Source: Eikenella halliae (GTDB taxonomy: Bacteria; Pseudomonadota; Gammaproteobacteria; Burkholderiales; Neisseriaceae). Taken from it: a DNA stretch of 19,902 nt. Each line of letters begins with the position of its first letter. The stretch's first letter is position 1. Made by a program: the position numbers and the translations under genes. Of this stretch, positions 6,074 to 12,449 are shown one piece after another. Below the pieces are notes generated by a model. That model was not told where the DNA came from, searched no databases, and saw nothing but the letters and a program-made list of their open reading frames with translations. The DNA is taken from assembly GCF_001648475.1 (NCBI RefSeq), contig NZ_LXSQ01000024.1:1-19902 (forward strand). The letters are read 5' to 3'.

Positions 6074-6177
6074 TATAGTGAATTAACAAAAATCAGGACA
6101 AGGCGACGAGCCGCAGACAGTACAGATAGTACGGCAAGGCGAGGCAACGCTGTACTGGTTTTTGTTAATTCACTATA
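6074..6177. mobile_element. Correia-like repeat element (CREE/NEMIS), 104-bp short form
   Basis: The ends are a perfect 19-bp inverted repeat, TATAGTGAATTAACAAAAA at 6074-6092 and its complement at 6159-6177. The interior (ATCAGGACAAGGCGACGAG, CAGACAGTACAGATAGTACG, CAAGGCGAGGCAACGCTGTA) matches the Neisseria Correia element as I remember it. Its size is that of the internally deleted form lacking the IHF site. Terminal TA fits TA-target insertion. In Neisseria such elements are non-autonomous MITEs that can carry promoters and, when transcribed, form hairpins cut by RNase III. Here it would lie in the 3' end of the trmO transcript. One terminal base differs from the usual Neisseria repeat (GTGAATT rather than GTGGATT). 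Confidence 0.88.
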
Positions 6178-6216
6178 AAAGGCAATTTGCCGCGAAGCCA
6201 ATTCTTCCCACCAAAC

Positions 6217-6240
6217 GGCGGCATAGTAATGCCGCCTTGC
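6217..6240 (+). terminator. terminator-like hairpin downstream of trmO
   Basis: GGCGGCAT (6217-6224) and ATGCCGCC (6229-6236) form a perfect 8-bp stem with an AGTA loop, followed by TTGCTTTATTT. The T-run is interrupted, so termination is likely but not certain. Confidence 0.55.
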
Positions 6241-6369
6241 TTTATTTGTACCATGGGGCGGAGTTGCCGAACCACTGAGAGTACTAGGAATGCCAAGAAT
6301 CGCCGACCAACCTAAAATTGGCAGGCGATGAAGCCCATAAAACGGCAATCTGTGCAAAATAGCGGGCCA

Positions 6370-6394
6370 AAAACTGACGATAAATGTCAGTTTT
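6370..6394. promoter_or_regulatory. inverted repeat upstream of the sigma-54 pilin promoter (possible activator site)
   Basis: AAAACTGAC (6370-6378) and GTCAGTTTT (6386-6394) are perfect inverted arms with a 7-base spacer, centred about 155 bases before the predicted transcription start. That distance suits an enhancer for a sigma-54 activator, such as a PilR-type regulator. The activator identity is inference. Confidence 0.45.
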
Positions 6395-6510
6395 GCAGAT
6401 TGGGTGGTGGCATAAAATAGCCGCGTAGACCTGGTTCTTTGAATTGGAAATTAATAAAAATAATATATAAAACATATAATTAAAAAACAAATGGAACGTT
6501 TTTTTATTTT

Positions 6511-6527
6511 TTGGCACAGTCGTTGCT
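6511..6527 (+). promoter_or_regulatory. sigma-54 (RpoN) promoter of the first pilin gene
   Basis: TTGGCAC-AGTCG-TTGCT matches the sigma-54 consensus TGGCAC-N5-TTGCW almost exactly. The invariant GG (6513-6514) and GC (6525-6526) are separated by exactly 10 bases. The predicted start is near 6538, giving a leader of about 124 bases. An AT-rich tract lies upstream, where a bending protein could act, though I see no perfect IHF site. Confidence 0.85.
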
Positions 6528-6661
6528 TTATGTTTCTCGTGGCGACGGCAAGTAAGCCGAAGTCGAAAACGAAGTTTTTTAGTTGTCTCCTTCTTTTGGT
6601 TGAAGTTCCCGGGTCGAAAGATTCGGTTTTATTAAGTTCCATTTTTTAAAAGGAAAATGTC

Positions 6662-7150
6662 ATGTTGAAAAAAGTACAAAAAGGTTTCACCCTGATCGAG
6701 TTGATGATCGTTATCGCCATTATCGGTATTTTGGCTGCTATCGCCCTGCCGATGTACCAAGATTACATTTCTAAATCTCAGGTAACTCGTGTAGCTGGTG
6801 AGTTGGCTGCACGTAAGACCATCGTTGATGCTGCCTTCTTTGAAGGTCGTAAATTGGTACGCGGTATCTCTACTACCGATCCTAAGACTGATACTCTTAA
6901 CTTGACGGATTCTACTGAAGATACTGGTAACCCCACCTCTAATTTGATGAGTGCTGTTACTGTTAGCGATTTGGATGGTCCGGCTACTGAAATTGAGGCT
7001 ACTTTGGGCACTAATGCCAATGCTGCAATTGCTGGTACTAAGATCAAATATGCACGTACTGCTGATGGTGTGTGGACTTGCACTATTGATAAATCTGGTG
7101 CTGGTGCATGGAAAGATAAATTCGCTCCTGGCGGTTGCACTGTATCTTAA
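6662..7150 (+). CDS. pilA: type IV pilin, major subunit candidate
   Basis: 162-residue prepilin. The seven-residue basic leader plus Gly8 is cut before Phe9 (KKVQKG/FTLIELMIVIAIIG). Mature Glu5 is Glu13, and the hydrophobic N-terminal helix runs to about residue 36, so the mature protein has 154 residues. Cys140 (GVWTC) and Cys159 (APGGC) should form the C-terminal D-region disulfide. PilD would cleave and N-methylate it; assembled pili serve adhesion, twitching and DNA uptake. AAAAGGAAAA gives a good ribosome-binding site 4-5 bases before ATG. Its own sigma-54 promoter and a strong following terminator suggest it is the highly expressed subunit. Codons are rich in T-ending forms, unlike the GC-rich neighbours. 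Confidence 0.95.
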   Translation: MLKKVQKGFTLIELMIVIAIIGILAAIALPMYQDYISKSQVTRVAGELAARKTIVDAAFFEGRKLVRGISTTDPKTDTLNLTDSTEDTGNPTSNLMSAVTVSDLDGPATEIEATLGTNANAAIAGTKIKYARTADGVWTCTIDKSGAGAWKDKFAPGGCTVS

Positions 7151-7159
7151 TTTGATAGT

Positions 7160-7194
7160 GATAAAAAAAGCCTGCTTTGCAGGCTTTTTTTATC
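7160..7194 (+). terminator. strong rho-independent terminator between the two pilin genes
   Basis: GATAAAAAAAGCCTGC (7160-7175) pairs perfectly with GCAGGCTTTTTTTATC (7179-7194) around TTT, giving a 16-bp stem whose descending arm contains seven T. It should end most transcripts after the first pilin and separate expression of the two genes. Confidence 0.92.
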
Positions 7195-7230
7195 GATAAA
7201 CGATTTCCAAATACTTTATAGAAGCTAAAA

Positions 7231-7752
7231 ATGATGAGAATATTCCCTCAATATAGGGATAGGAAGCAGGGTTTTACCTTAATAGAGCTAATGATCTCTG
7301 TGGCTATTGTTGGTATTTTGGCTGCCATTTCTTTACCATTGTATCAAGATTATGTAATCAAATCACAGTTGTCGCGTATCCATATGGAAGTGAAGGCGGC
7401 ACAGCGGCAAGTGGAGGCTATTGTGGCAACCGGGAGCCTGCCTACTACAGTAAAATCGGAAGATAGTACAACAGATGCGAATGGCTACAGGCGTAGTTAT
7501 ATCGGTATGGATAGTTGGGCTGGCAGCTCGGATTTAATCGGACAGGCGGAGATGCAATATAATGGTGTCAATCATAATTTTAGCAATCTGCATTTAGTGG
7601 TGGGCGATTCGGCATCGCGTTCGATTCATGGCTTGGTTATTGATTTAGGCAGGGCTCCAAGCGGAGTGTGGAGCTGTATGCTGTCGAATACGGCAAATAT
7701 TAGTGGTTGGAAAGCAAAATATGTATGGCCGAACTGTACTGTGGCCAATTGA
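7231..7752 (+). CDS. type IV pilin, second copy
   Basis: 173-residue prepilin with a 14-residue leader (ending RKQG) cleaved before Phe15; FTLIELMISVAIVGIL follows, and Glu19 is mature Glu5. The first ~35 mature residues resemble the upstream pilin (LPLYQDYVIKSQLSR against LPMYQDYISKSQVTR). The rest differs strongly: Cys149 (GVWSC) and Cys169 (WPNC) keep the terminal disulfide, but the middle is unrelated by eye. ATG at 7231 and 7234 are both possible; I use the first. It starts 37 bases after the strong terminator and I see no clear promoter, so it may rely on readthrough and be a minor or alternative subunit. Two adjacent pilin genes are known in E. corrodens. Confidence 0.93.
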   Translation: MMRIFPQYRDRKQGFTLIELMISVAIVGILAAISLPLYQDYVIKSQLSRIHMEVKAAQRQVEAIVATGSLPTTVKSEDSTTDANGYRRSYIGMDSWAGSSDLIGQAEMQYNGVNHNFSNLHLVVGDSASRSIHGLVIDLGRAPSGVWSCMLSNTANISGWKAKYVWPNCTVAN

Positions 7753-7916
7753 GGCGATTGTATTATGGGCATGGATGAGCAGGGCTGGTTGCGCTACCTG
7801 CCGCCTTGATTGTAAATGACTATATTTTGAAAGGCTGATGCCATGTGGATGAGGTCGCTTGGCTATCGGCCGCTTAATATATGTGAGGCTAGGTATGGTT
7901 GCGGGTTAAAGCTATG

Positions 7917-7946
7917 TTGTGGCAAGCCAAAACTATAGAATAAATA
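7917..7946 (+). promoter_or_regulatory. candidate promoter of tehB
   Basis: TTGTGG (7917-7922), an 18-base spacer and TAAATA (7941-7946) form a weak sigma-70-type promoter. The palindrome at 7955 would start at about +1 to +3, a suitable operator position. Confidence 0.35.
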
Positions 7947-7954
7947 TGGTATTC

Positions 7955-7972
7955 TTTAGTTAATTAACTAAA
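7955..7972. promoter_or_regulatory. 18-bp perfect palindrome upstream of tehB (probable operator)
   Basis: TTTAGTTAATTAACTAAA is perfectly self-complementary and lies 26 bases before the tehB start codon. AT-rich palindromes of this size are typical of MarR- or TetR-type repressor sites. No candidate regulator gene is in the window. Confidence 0.55.
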
Positions 7973-7998
7973 TCGACCATTATTCATCAGGAGACGTT

Positions 7999-8862
7999 AT
8001 GCAATCCGAACTTATCTGCTACAAAACCATGCCGGTATGGGATAAAACCACTATTCCGGCAGCAGTTTTGTCGCAGCACAACACACAAGTTGGTACCTAC
8101 GGCAAGCTGCGCGTATTGCGCGGGCGGCTGAAGTTTTATGAATTGCAGGAAGACGGCACGGTGCTGGCGGAGCATATTTTGCAGCCGGATTCCGGTGTGT
8201 GGACGATTTATCCGCAGGCTTGGCACAAGGTAGAGCCATTGGATGATGATTTTGCCGTGCAGTTGGAATTTCATTGCGAAAAAGCCGATTTTTTCCACAA
8301 AAAATACGGCATGACTGCCACCCATTCCGCCATCCGCGAGGCGGTGCAGGCTGTGCCGCCGTGCAAGACCTTGGATTTAGGCTGTGGGCAGGGGCGCAAT
8401 GCGCTGTTTTTGAGCTTGGCCGGGTATGATGTGCACGCTGTGGACCACAGCCCGGCGGCAGTGGCTTCGGTGCTGGATATGGCTGCGCGCGAACAGTTGC
8501 CGCTGCGGGCGGATGCTTACGATATTAACGCCGCTGCTTTGAATGAAGATTACGATTTTATCTTTGCCACAGTGGTGTTTATGTTCCTCCAGGCAGACCG
8601 CGTGCCGGAGATTATTGCCAATATGCAGGCGCATACCCGGCCTGGTGGCTATAACTTGATCGTGTCGGCAATGGATACGGCTGACTATCCTTGCCATATG
8701 CCGTTTTCGTTCACATTTAAAGAAGACGAGCTGCGGCAGTATTATGCCGACTGGGAATTGCTGAAATACGAAGAAGCCGTGGGCTCGATGCACGCTACCG
8801 ATGCGCAAGGGCGGCCGATTCAATTGAAATTTGTGACGATGTTGGCGAAAAAGCCCGGTTGA
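7999..8862 (+). CDS. tehB: tellurite resistance / SAM-dependent methyltransferase TehB
   Basis: 287 residues, like the H. influenzae TehB form with an extra N-terminal domain. Residues 1 to about 90 (ELICYKTMPVWDKTTIPAA, then VGTYGKLRVLRGRLKFYEL and PQAWHKVEPLDDDF) form the TehB N-terminal cupin-like domain. From about 105 on is a class I methyltransferase with SAM motif LDLGCGQGRN at 125-134 and HAVDHSPAAV after it. The family methylates tellurite or selenite to volatile forms and affects oxidative stress tolerance in H. influenzae; the natural substrate is uncertain. AGGAGA at 7989-7994 supports the start. It lies alone between the pilin genes and an uptake-sequence terminator. TehA is not adjacent. 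Confidence 0.93.
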   Translation: MQSELICYKTMPVWDKTTIPAAVLSQHNTQVGTYGKLRVLRGRLKFYELQEDGTVLAEHILQPDSGVWTIYPQAWHKVEPLDDDFAVQLEFHCEKADFFHKKYGMTATHSAIREAVQAVPPCKTLDLGCGQGRNALFLSLAGYDVHAVDHSPAAVASVLDMAAREQLPLRADAYDINAAALNEDYDFIFATVVFMFLQADRVPEIIANMQAHTRPGGYNLIVSAMDTADYPCHMPFSFTFKEDELRQYYADWELLKYEEAVGSMHATDAQGRPIQLKFVTMLAKKPG

Positions 8863-8884
8863 GTAATGGTTATTTGTATGAAGG

Positions 8885-8914
8885 AAGGCTACCTGAAAAT
8901 TTTCAGGTAGCCTT
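8885..8914 (+). terminator. uptake-sequence palindrome terminating tehB
   Basis: AAGGCTACCTGAAAA and TTTTCAGGTAGCCTT are directly adjacent, giving a perfect 30-bp palindrome with exact uptake words at 8886-8897 and 8902-8913. TTTGG follows. Confidence 0.75.
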
Positions 8915-9125
8915 TGGTGCGTAATGGGTAAGGTAATTATTTCATGTAAGACGTATGGCCAGACGAACGGATGCAATAGGCAGCCTGAGATTTCCGCCTC
9001 GCCCAAACTTACGGAGACTGTTGGATAGTGGGTTACAATCGCCCCCGTTCTGTGCCCAGCCCTCTGTTTCTGTTATGATAGCCGTCTTTTTGGCCGCTCT
9101 TGAATCCTGCACAGGCAGACATATT

Positions 9126-9158
9126 TTTCAGGTAGCCTCCCATACAGGCTACCTGAAA
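9126..9158. repeat. inverted uptake-sequence pair, outward orientation
   Basis: TTTCAGGTAGCCT and AGGCTACCTGAAA are arranged with the complementary word first, the reverse of the terminator pairs elsewhere. Exact words are at 9127-9138 and 9146-9157. It lies about 85 bases before the exporter start. Confidence 0.7.
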
Positions 9159-9164
9159 GCGTGG

Positions 9165-9208
9165 GCTTCAACGAAGTTAAAACATCGGCCTTTCGGCCAA
9201 AGCTAAAA
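9165..9208 (+). repeat. fragment of the ~66-bp intergenic repeat
   Basis: GCTTCAACGAAGTTAAAAC matches the end of the repeat unit seen at 4202-4268, including the point where the next unit would begin. It is followed by GGCCTTTCGGCC and AAAGCTAAAAC. This third locus shows that the repeat is dispersed and, again, next to uptake words. Confidence 0.6.
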
Positions 9209-9242
9209 CCTGAATTCCATTTTAAATATAAATCACCACACC

Positions 9243-11114
9243 ATGTTCAACCGCTTATTCTCCTGGTTTGAAAACCGCATCGACCCCTATCCCGCCGGCG
9301 AGCCGAAAACCCCGCGCAACGGCCTGTTTGGCTTTATTTGGAGCAATCTCGAAGGCGTGCGCGGCTGGCTTGTACTGCTGGCGCTGCTCTCCGGCGGCAT
9401 CGGCATCGGCGAAGCCCTGCTGTTTCAATTCATCGGCAAAATCGTTGATTGGCTCGGCCGCTATACGCCGGAAACGCTGTTTGCCGAAAAAGGCTTGGCG
9501 CTCATCGGCATGGGCGTGCTGATGGTGGTGCTGGTGGTTTGGACGTTTTTCACCTCCGCCATCCGCCTGCAGGTATTACAGGGTGTGTTTCCCATGCGCC
9601 TGCGTTGGAATTTCCACCGCCTGATGCTCGGCCAATCGCTCAGCTTTTATCAAGACGAATTTGCCGGCCGCGTGTCGGCCAAAGTGATGCAAACTGCGCT
9701 GGCCGTGCGTGATACGGTGATGACCATCGCCGATATGGTGATGTATGTGCTGGTGTATTTCATCACTTCCGGCGTAATTCTGGTGGCGCTGGATAGCTGG
9801 CTGCTGCTGCCTTTCGTGGGCTGGCTCATCGGCTTCAGCCTGGTGATGCGCTTTCTAATTCCCAGGCTCGGCCAAACCGCCGCCCGCCAGGCCGATGCCC
9901 GCTCGCTGATGACCGGCCGCGTTACCGATGCCTACGCCAACATCGCTACCGTGAAACTCTTCTCCCACGGCGCGCGCGAAGCCGATTATGCGCGCCGCTC
10001 GATGGAAGAATTTATGGTAACCGTGCACGCCCAAATGCGGTTGGCCACGCTGCTCTACAGCGCCAGCGCCGCAGTAAACACCGCGCTCACCCTTTCCACC
10101 GCCGTGCTCGGCATCTGGCTGTGGCACAACGGCCAAGTAGGCGTGGGCGCGGTGGCCACCGCCACCGCCATGGCGCTGCGCGTGAACGGGCTTTCGCAAT
10201 ACATCATGTGGGAATCCGCCCGCCTGTTTGAAAATATCGGCACCGTGGCCGACGGCATGGGCACGCTTTCCAAGCCGCAAACCATCCTCGACAAGCCCGA
10301 TGCCAAGCCGCTGTTGGTGAACAAAGGCGAAATCTGCTTCCAACACATCGATTTCTCCTACGAGCCCGGCAAGCCCCTGCTCAACGGCTTCAGCCTGCAC
10401 ATCAAGCCCGGCGAAAAAGTCGGCCTCATCGGCCGCAGCGGCGCGGGCAAGTCCACCATTGTGAACCTGCTGTTGCGCTTCTACGAGCCGCAAAGCGGCC
10501 GAATCTGCATCGACGGGCAAAACATTGAAAACGTTACCCAAGAAAGCCTGCGCGCCCAAATCGGCCTGGTTACGCAAGACACCAGCCTGCTGCACCGCTC
10601 GGTGCGCGACAATATCGTCTACGGCCGCCCCGACGCCACCGAGGAAGACATGCTGCAAGCCGCCCGGCGTGCCGAAGCCGCCGAATTCATCCCCCAGCTT
10701 TCCGACGCAAAAGGCCGCAAAGGCTACGATGCCCACGTGGGCGAGCGCGGCGTGAAGCTTTCCGGCGGCCAGCGCCAACGCATCGCTATCGCCCGCGTGA
10801 TGCTCAAAGACGCACCGATCCTGCTTTTGGACGAAGCCACCAGCGCGCTCGATTCCGAAGTGGAGGCCGCCATCCAGGAAAGCCTCGATACCATGATGGA
10901 AGGCAAAACTGTTATCGCCATCGCCCACCGCCTCTCCACCATCGCCGCCATGGACCGCCTCATCGTGCTCGACAAAGGCCGCATCGTGGAAGAGGGCAAC
11001 CACGCCGAACTCTTGGCCAAAGGCGGCCTCTACGCCAGCCTGTGGGCGCACCAGAGCGGCGGCTTTCTTAATGTGAAAGAGCCGGAGGTCGGGCAGGTAC
11101 TTGAGAAGGAGTAA
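9243..11114 (+). CDS. ABC exporter, fused permease and ATPase (MsbA/multidrug type)
   Basis: 623-residue half-transporter acting as an inner-membrane dimer. Residues ~40-330 are the six-helix membrane domain. From ~345 the ATPase domain shows Walker A GRSGAGKST (397-405), Q-loop in GLVTQDTSLLHRS, ABC signature LSGGQ (506-510), Walker B ILLLDEATSALD (526-537) and switch His562. All catalytic elements are intact. The substrate cannot be read from sequence; lipid, peptide or drug export are possible, and msbA itself is not established. It appears monocistronic, bounded by repeats upstream and a shared terminator downstream. The start is supported by the preceding A-rich region, but there is no strong ribosome-binding site. 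Confidence 0.9.
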   Translation: MFNRLFSWFENRIDPYPAGEPKTPRNGLFGFIWSNLEGVRGWLVLLALLSGGIGIGEALLFQFIGKIVDWLGRYTPETLFAEKGLALIGMGVLMVVLVVWTFFTSAIRLQVLQGVFPMRLRWNFHRLMLGQSLSFYQDEFAGRVSAKVMQTALAVRDTVMTIADMVMYVLVYFITSGVILVALDSWLLLPFVGWLIGFSLVMRFLIPRLGQTAARQADARSLMTGRVTDAYANIATVKLFSHGAREADYARRSMEEFMVTVHAQMRLATLLYSASAAVNTALTLSTAVLGIWLWHNGQVGVGAVATATAMALRVNGLSQYIMWESARLFENIGTVADGMGTLSKPQTILDKPDAKPLLVNKGEICFQHIDFSYEPGKPLLNGFSLHIKPGEKVGLIGRSGAGKSTIVNLLLRFYEPQSGRICIDGQNIENVTQESLRAQIGLVTQDTSLLHRSVRDNIVYGRPDATEEDMLQAARRAEAAEFIPQLSDAKGRKGYDAHVGERGVKLSGGQRQRIAIARVMLKDAPILLLDEATSALDSEVEAAIQESLDTMMEGKTVIAIAHRLSTIAAMDRLIVLDKGRIVEEGNHAELLAKGGLYASLWAHQSGGFLNVKEPEVGQVLEKE

Positions 11115-11143
11115 GTCCGGTTAGTTGCCGCGCAAACATAAAG

Positions 11144-11175
11144 AAAGGCTACCTGAAAACTTTCAGGTAGCCTTT
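11144..11175. terminator. bidirectional uptake-sequence terminator between ABC exporter and ppk2
   Basis: AAAGGCTACCTGAAA (11144-11158) and TTTCAGGTAGCCTTT (11161-11175) form a 15-bp stem with a two-base loop and T/A runs on both sides. It serves two convergent genes. Exact words are at 11146-11157 and 11162-11173. Confidence 0.85.
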
Positions 11176-11188
11176 TGCCATATTTGCC

Positions 11189-12115
11189 TTAGTCCGCGTT
11201 CATATTGATGTTGTCTTTAAATTGTGCGTTGGGCACTTGCACAATCAGCGGATCAACCGGGCCGATGGCTTTGAGATCGCGGCCGGGGTAGTCGAGGGCG
11301 TGCAGGAAGAAGCGAATGCAGTTGAGGCGGGCGCGTTTTTTGTCGTCCGATTTGATGATGGTCCAAGGCGCGTCGCCGGTGTGGGTGTGGAAGAACATGG
11401 TGTTTTTGGCTTCGGTGTAGTCGTCCCAGCGGTCGAGCGATTCAATATCTACAGGCGAAAGCTTCCAGTGTTTCAAAGGATCGTCGCGGCGGGAGATGAA
11501 GCGGCGCAACTGTTCTTCGCGCGAAACGGAAAACCAGAATTTAAACAAGTGCATACCGCTGTTCACCAACATGCGTTCCAATTCGGGCGCCTGGCGCATG
11601 AATTGCAGGTATTCGTGCGGCTCGCAAAAGCCCATCACGCGTTCTACACCGGCACGATTGTACCAGGAACGGTCGAAAAACACCATTTCGCCGGCGGTAG
11701 GCAAATGATTGATGTAACGTTGGAAATACCATTGGCCGCGCTCGCGGTCGCTGGGTTTCTCTAAGGCCACCACGCGGGCGCCGCGCGGATTGAGGTGCTC
11801 CATATAGCGTTTGATGGTGCCGCCCTTGCCGGCGGCATCACGGCCTTCAAATATGGCGGCAATGCGGCTGCCACTATCTTTCACCCAGCTTTGTACTTTG
11901 AGCAGCTCGATTTGTAGCTTTTTCTTTTCTTTCTCATACACATTCCGGCTGATACGGGTGCGGTAGGGATAACTTTCGGGCAGCGGTGCAACGGATGAAT
12001 CTTCGCCGCTGCGGTTGCCGCTGTATTGCAGTACTTTTTCTTCAAATACTTGCAGGCGGTCTTTGTGTTCGGCCAAATCGATTTCTTCAAATGGTTTGAG
12101 TTGGTGGTCGGTCAT
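11189..12115 (-). CDS. ppk2: polyphosphate kinase 2
   Basis: 308-residue single-domain PPK2-family enzyme that uses inorganic polyphosphate to phosphorylate nucleotides (mainly ADP or GDP in class I). The P-loop kinase fold is clear: Walker A EGRDAAGKGG at 90-99, Walker B MVFFDRSWYNRAG at 144-156 with Asp148 and Arg149, and a lid module ending in ISRRDDPLKHWKLSPVD. The N-terminal ~80 residues are charged and helical, as in other family members. Nucleotide preference cannot be assigned from sequence. The gene converges with the ABC exporter gene and shares its terminator. No promoter is evident in the upstream gap. Confidence 0.93.
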   Translation of the reverse strand: MTDHQLKPFEEIDLAEHKDRLQVFEEKVLQYSGNRSGEDSSVAPLPESYPYRTRISRNVYEKEKKKLQIELLKVQSWVKDSGSRIAAIFEGRDAAGKGGTIKRYMEHLNPRGARVVALEKPSDRERGQWYFQRYINHLPTAGEMVFFDRSWYNRAGVERVMGFCEPHEYLQFMRQAPELERMLVNSGMHLFKFWFSVSREEQLRRFISRRDDPLKHWKLSPVDIESLDRWDDYTEAKNTMFFHTHTGDAPWTIIKSDDKKRARLNCIRFFLHALDYPGRDLKAIGPVDPLIVQVPNAQFKDNINMNAD

Positions 12116-12220
12116 GGTGTGCCCCTTATGGCGTGTTAGGAAATCAAATTTATCCTTTTAACTATTAAGGCCATTTTACATTAGGGCAGGCTACCTGAAA
12201 AGCGGATTCACCTTTTATCA

Positions 12221-12255
12221 TTCATACCAATCTGCTTATTTCAAGCAGGTATGAA
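12221..12255 (+). repeat. two-part hairpin upstream of a short open frame
   Basis: TTCATACC (12221-12228) pairs with GGTATGAA (12248-12255). Inside, TGCTT (12233-12237) pairs with AAGCA (12243-12247), with AATC bulged on one side. It ends 3 bases before a perfect AGGAGG. Confidence 0.6.
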
Positions 12256-12272
12256 GTCAGGAGGAGAACGAT

Positions 12273-12326
12273 ATGGCTGGGAGCATAAGCTCCGCATTAT
12301 TCCTATCGGAACGACTATATGATTGA
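12273..12326 (+). CDS. possible 17-residue small protein or leader peptide
   Basis: ATG at 12273 encodes MAGSISSALFLSERLYD and stops at TGA 12324-12326. The AGGAGG at 12259-12264 is 8 bases before the ATG, one of the best ribosome-binding sites in the window. A hairpin (12221-12255) precedes it, and a second dyad (12336-12371) follows 10 bases after the stop. A small hairpin GGAGC/GCTCC (12280-12293) lies inside. I do not recognise the peptide. It may be a true small protein, a leader, or the decayed start of a lost gene; coding status is unproven. Confidence 0.3.
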   Translation: MAGSISSALFLSERLYD

Positions 12327-12335
12327 AGTATTTGT

Positions 12336-12371
12336 TTTTTCATACAAGGAAGGTTAATGCGGTATGAAAAA
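12336..12371 (+). repeat. inverted repeat after the short open frame
   Basis: TTTTTCATAC (12336-12345) pairs with GTATGAAAAA (12362-12371), repeating the GTATGAA word of the upstream hairpin. Confidence 0.55.
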
Positions 12372-12401
12372 TAAGCGTTTATTGCCTCTCGCCAAGCACA
12401 A

Positions 12402-12432
12402 AACAGCCCGAACCTTGAGGATTCGGGCTGTT
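12402..12432 (-). terminator. rho-independent terminator of yidC
   Basis: AACAGCCCGAA (12402-12412) and TTCGGGCTGTT (12422-12432) form an 11-bp stem. On the minus strand it is followed by T-rich sequence, 17 bases past the yidC stop. It does not use the uptake sequence. Confidence 0.85.
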
Positions 12433-12449
12433 GCTAATTTTGCTATATT

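Larger units (their letters stand above)
6021..6661. other. 641-bp intergenic region upstream of the pilin genes
   Basis: In order: an exact uptake word (6021-6032), a 104-bp Correia-like element (6074-6177), a terminator-like hairpin (6217-6236), an inverted repeat (6370-6394), a very AT-rich tract (about 6430-6510), a sigma-54 promoter (6511-6527) and a leader of about 125 bases to the first pilin. No coding frame is convincing. Confidence 0.7.
8863..9242. other. intergenic region before the ABC exporter gene
   Basis: It contains the tehB terminator, a variant uptake word AGGCAGCCTGAG at 8978-8989, an inverted uptake pair at 9126-9158 and a fragment of the 66-bp repeat at 9165-9208. TATGAT at 9072-9077 might be a -10 box but has no good -35. 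No gene is supported. Confidence 0.5.
12116..12449. other. 334-bp gap between ppk2 and yidC with multiple dyads
   Basis: It contains an exact uptake word (12188-12199), two inverted-repeat pairs built on GTATGAA (12221-12255 and 12336-12371), a short open frame with a strong Shine-Dalgarno (12273-12326) and the yidC terminator. Its content is not explained by the flanking genes. Confidence 0.55.

Noticed and set aside
7774..7818. Short frame MGMDEQGWLRYLPP after the second pilin
   Set aside because: No ribosome-binding site, no similarity recognised and only 14 codons; most likely chance.
8955..9206. 83-codon plus-strand frame before the ABC exporter
   Set aside because: It crosses a pair of inverted uptake words and a repeat fragment, has no known domain and lacks a good ribosome-binding site.
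9855..11051. 398-codon minus-strand frame inside the ABC exporter gene
   Set aside because: It is a long antisense frame caused by GC-rich codon bias; its Gly/Ala/His/Val-rich composition is typical of shadows. The same applies to long frames opposite dnaN (16641-17819), the TPR gene (17906-19111) and pgi (830-1546).
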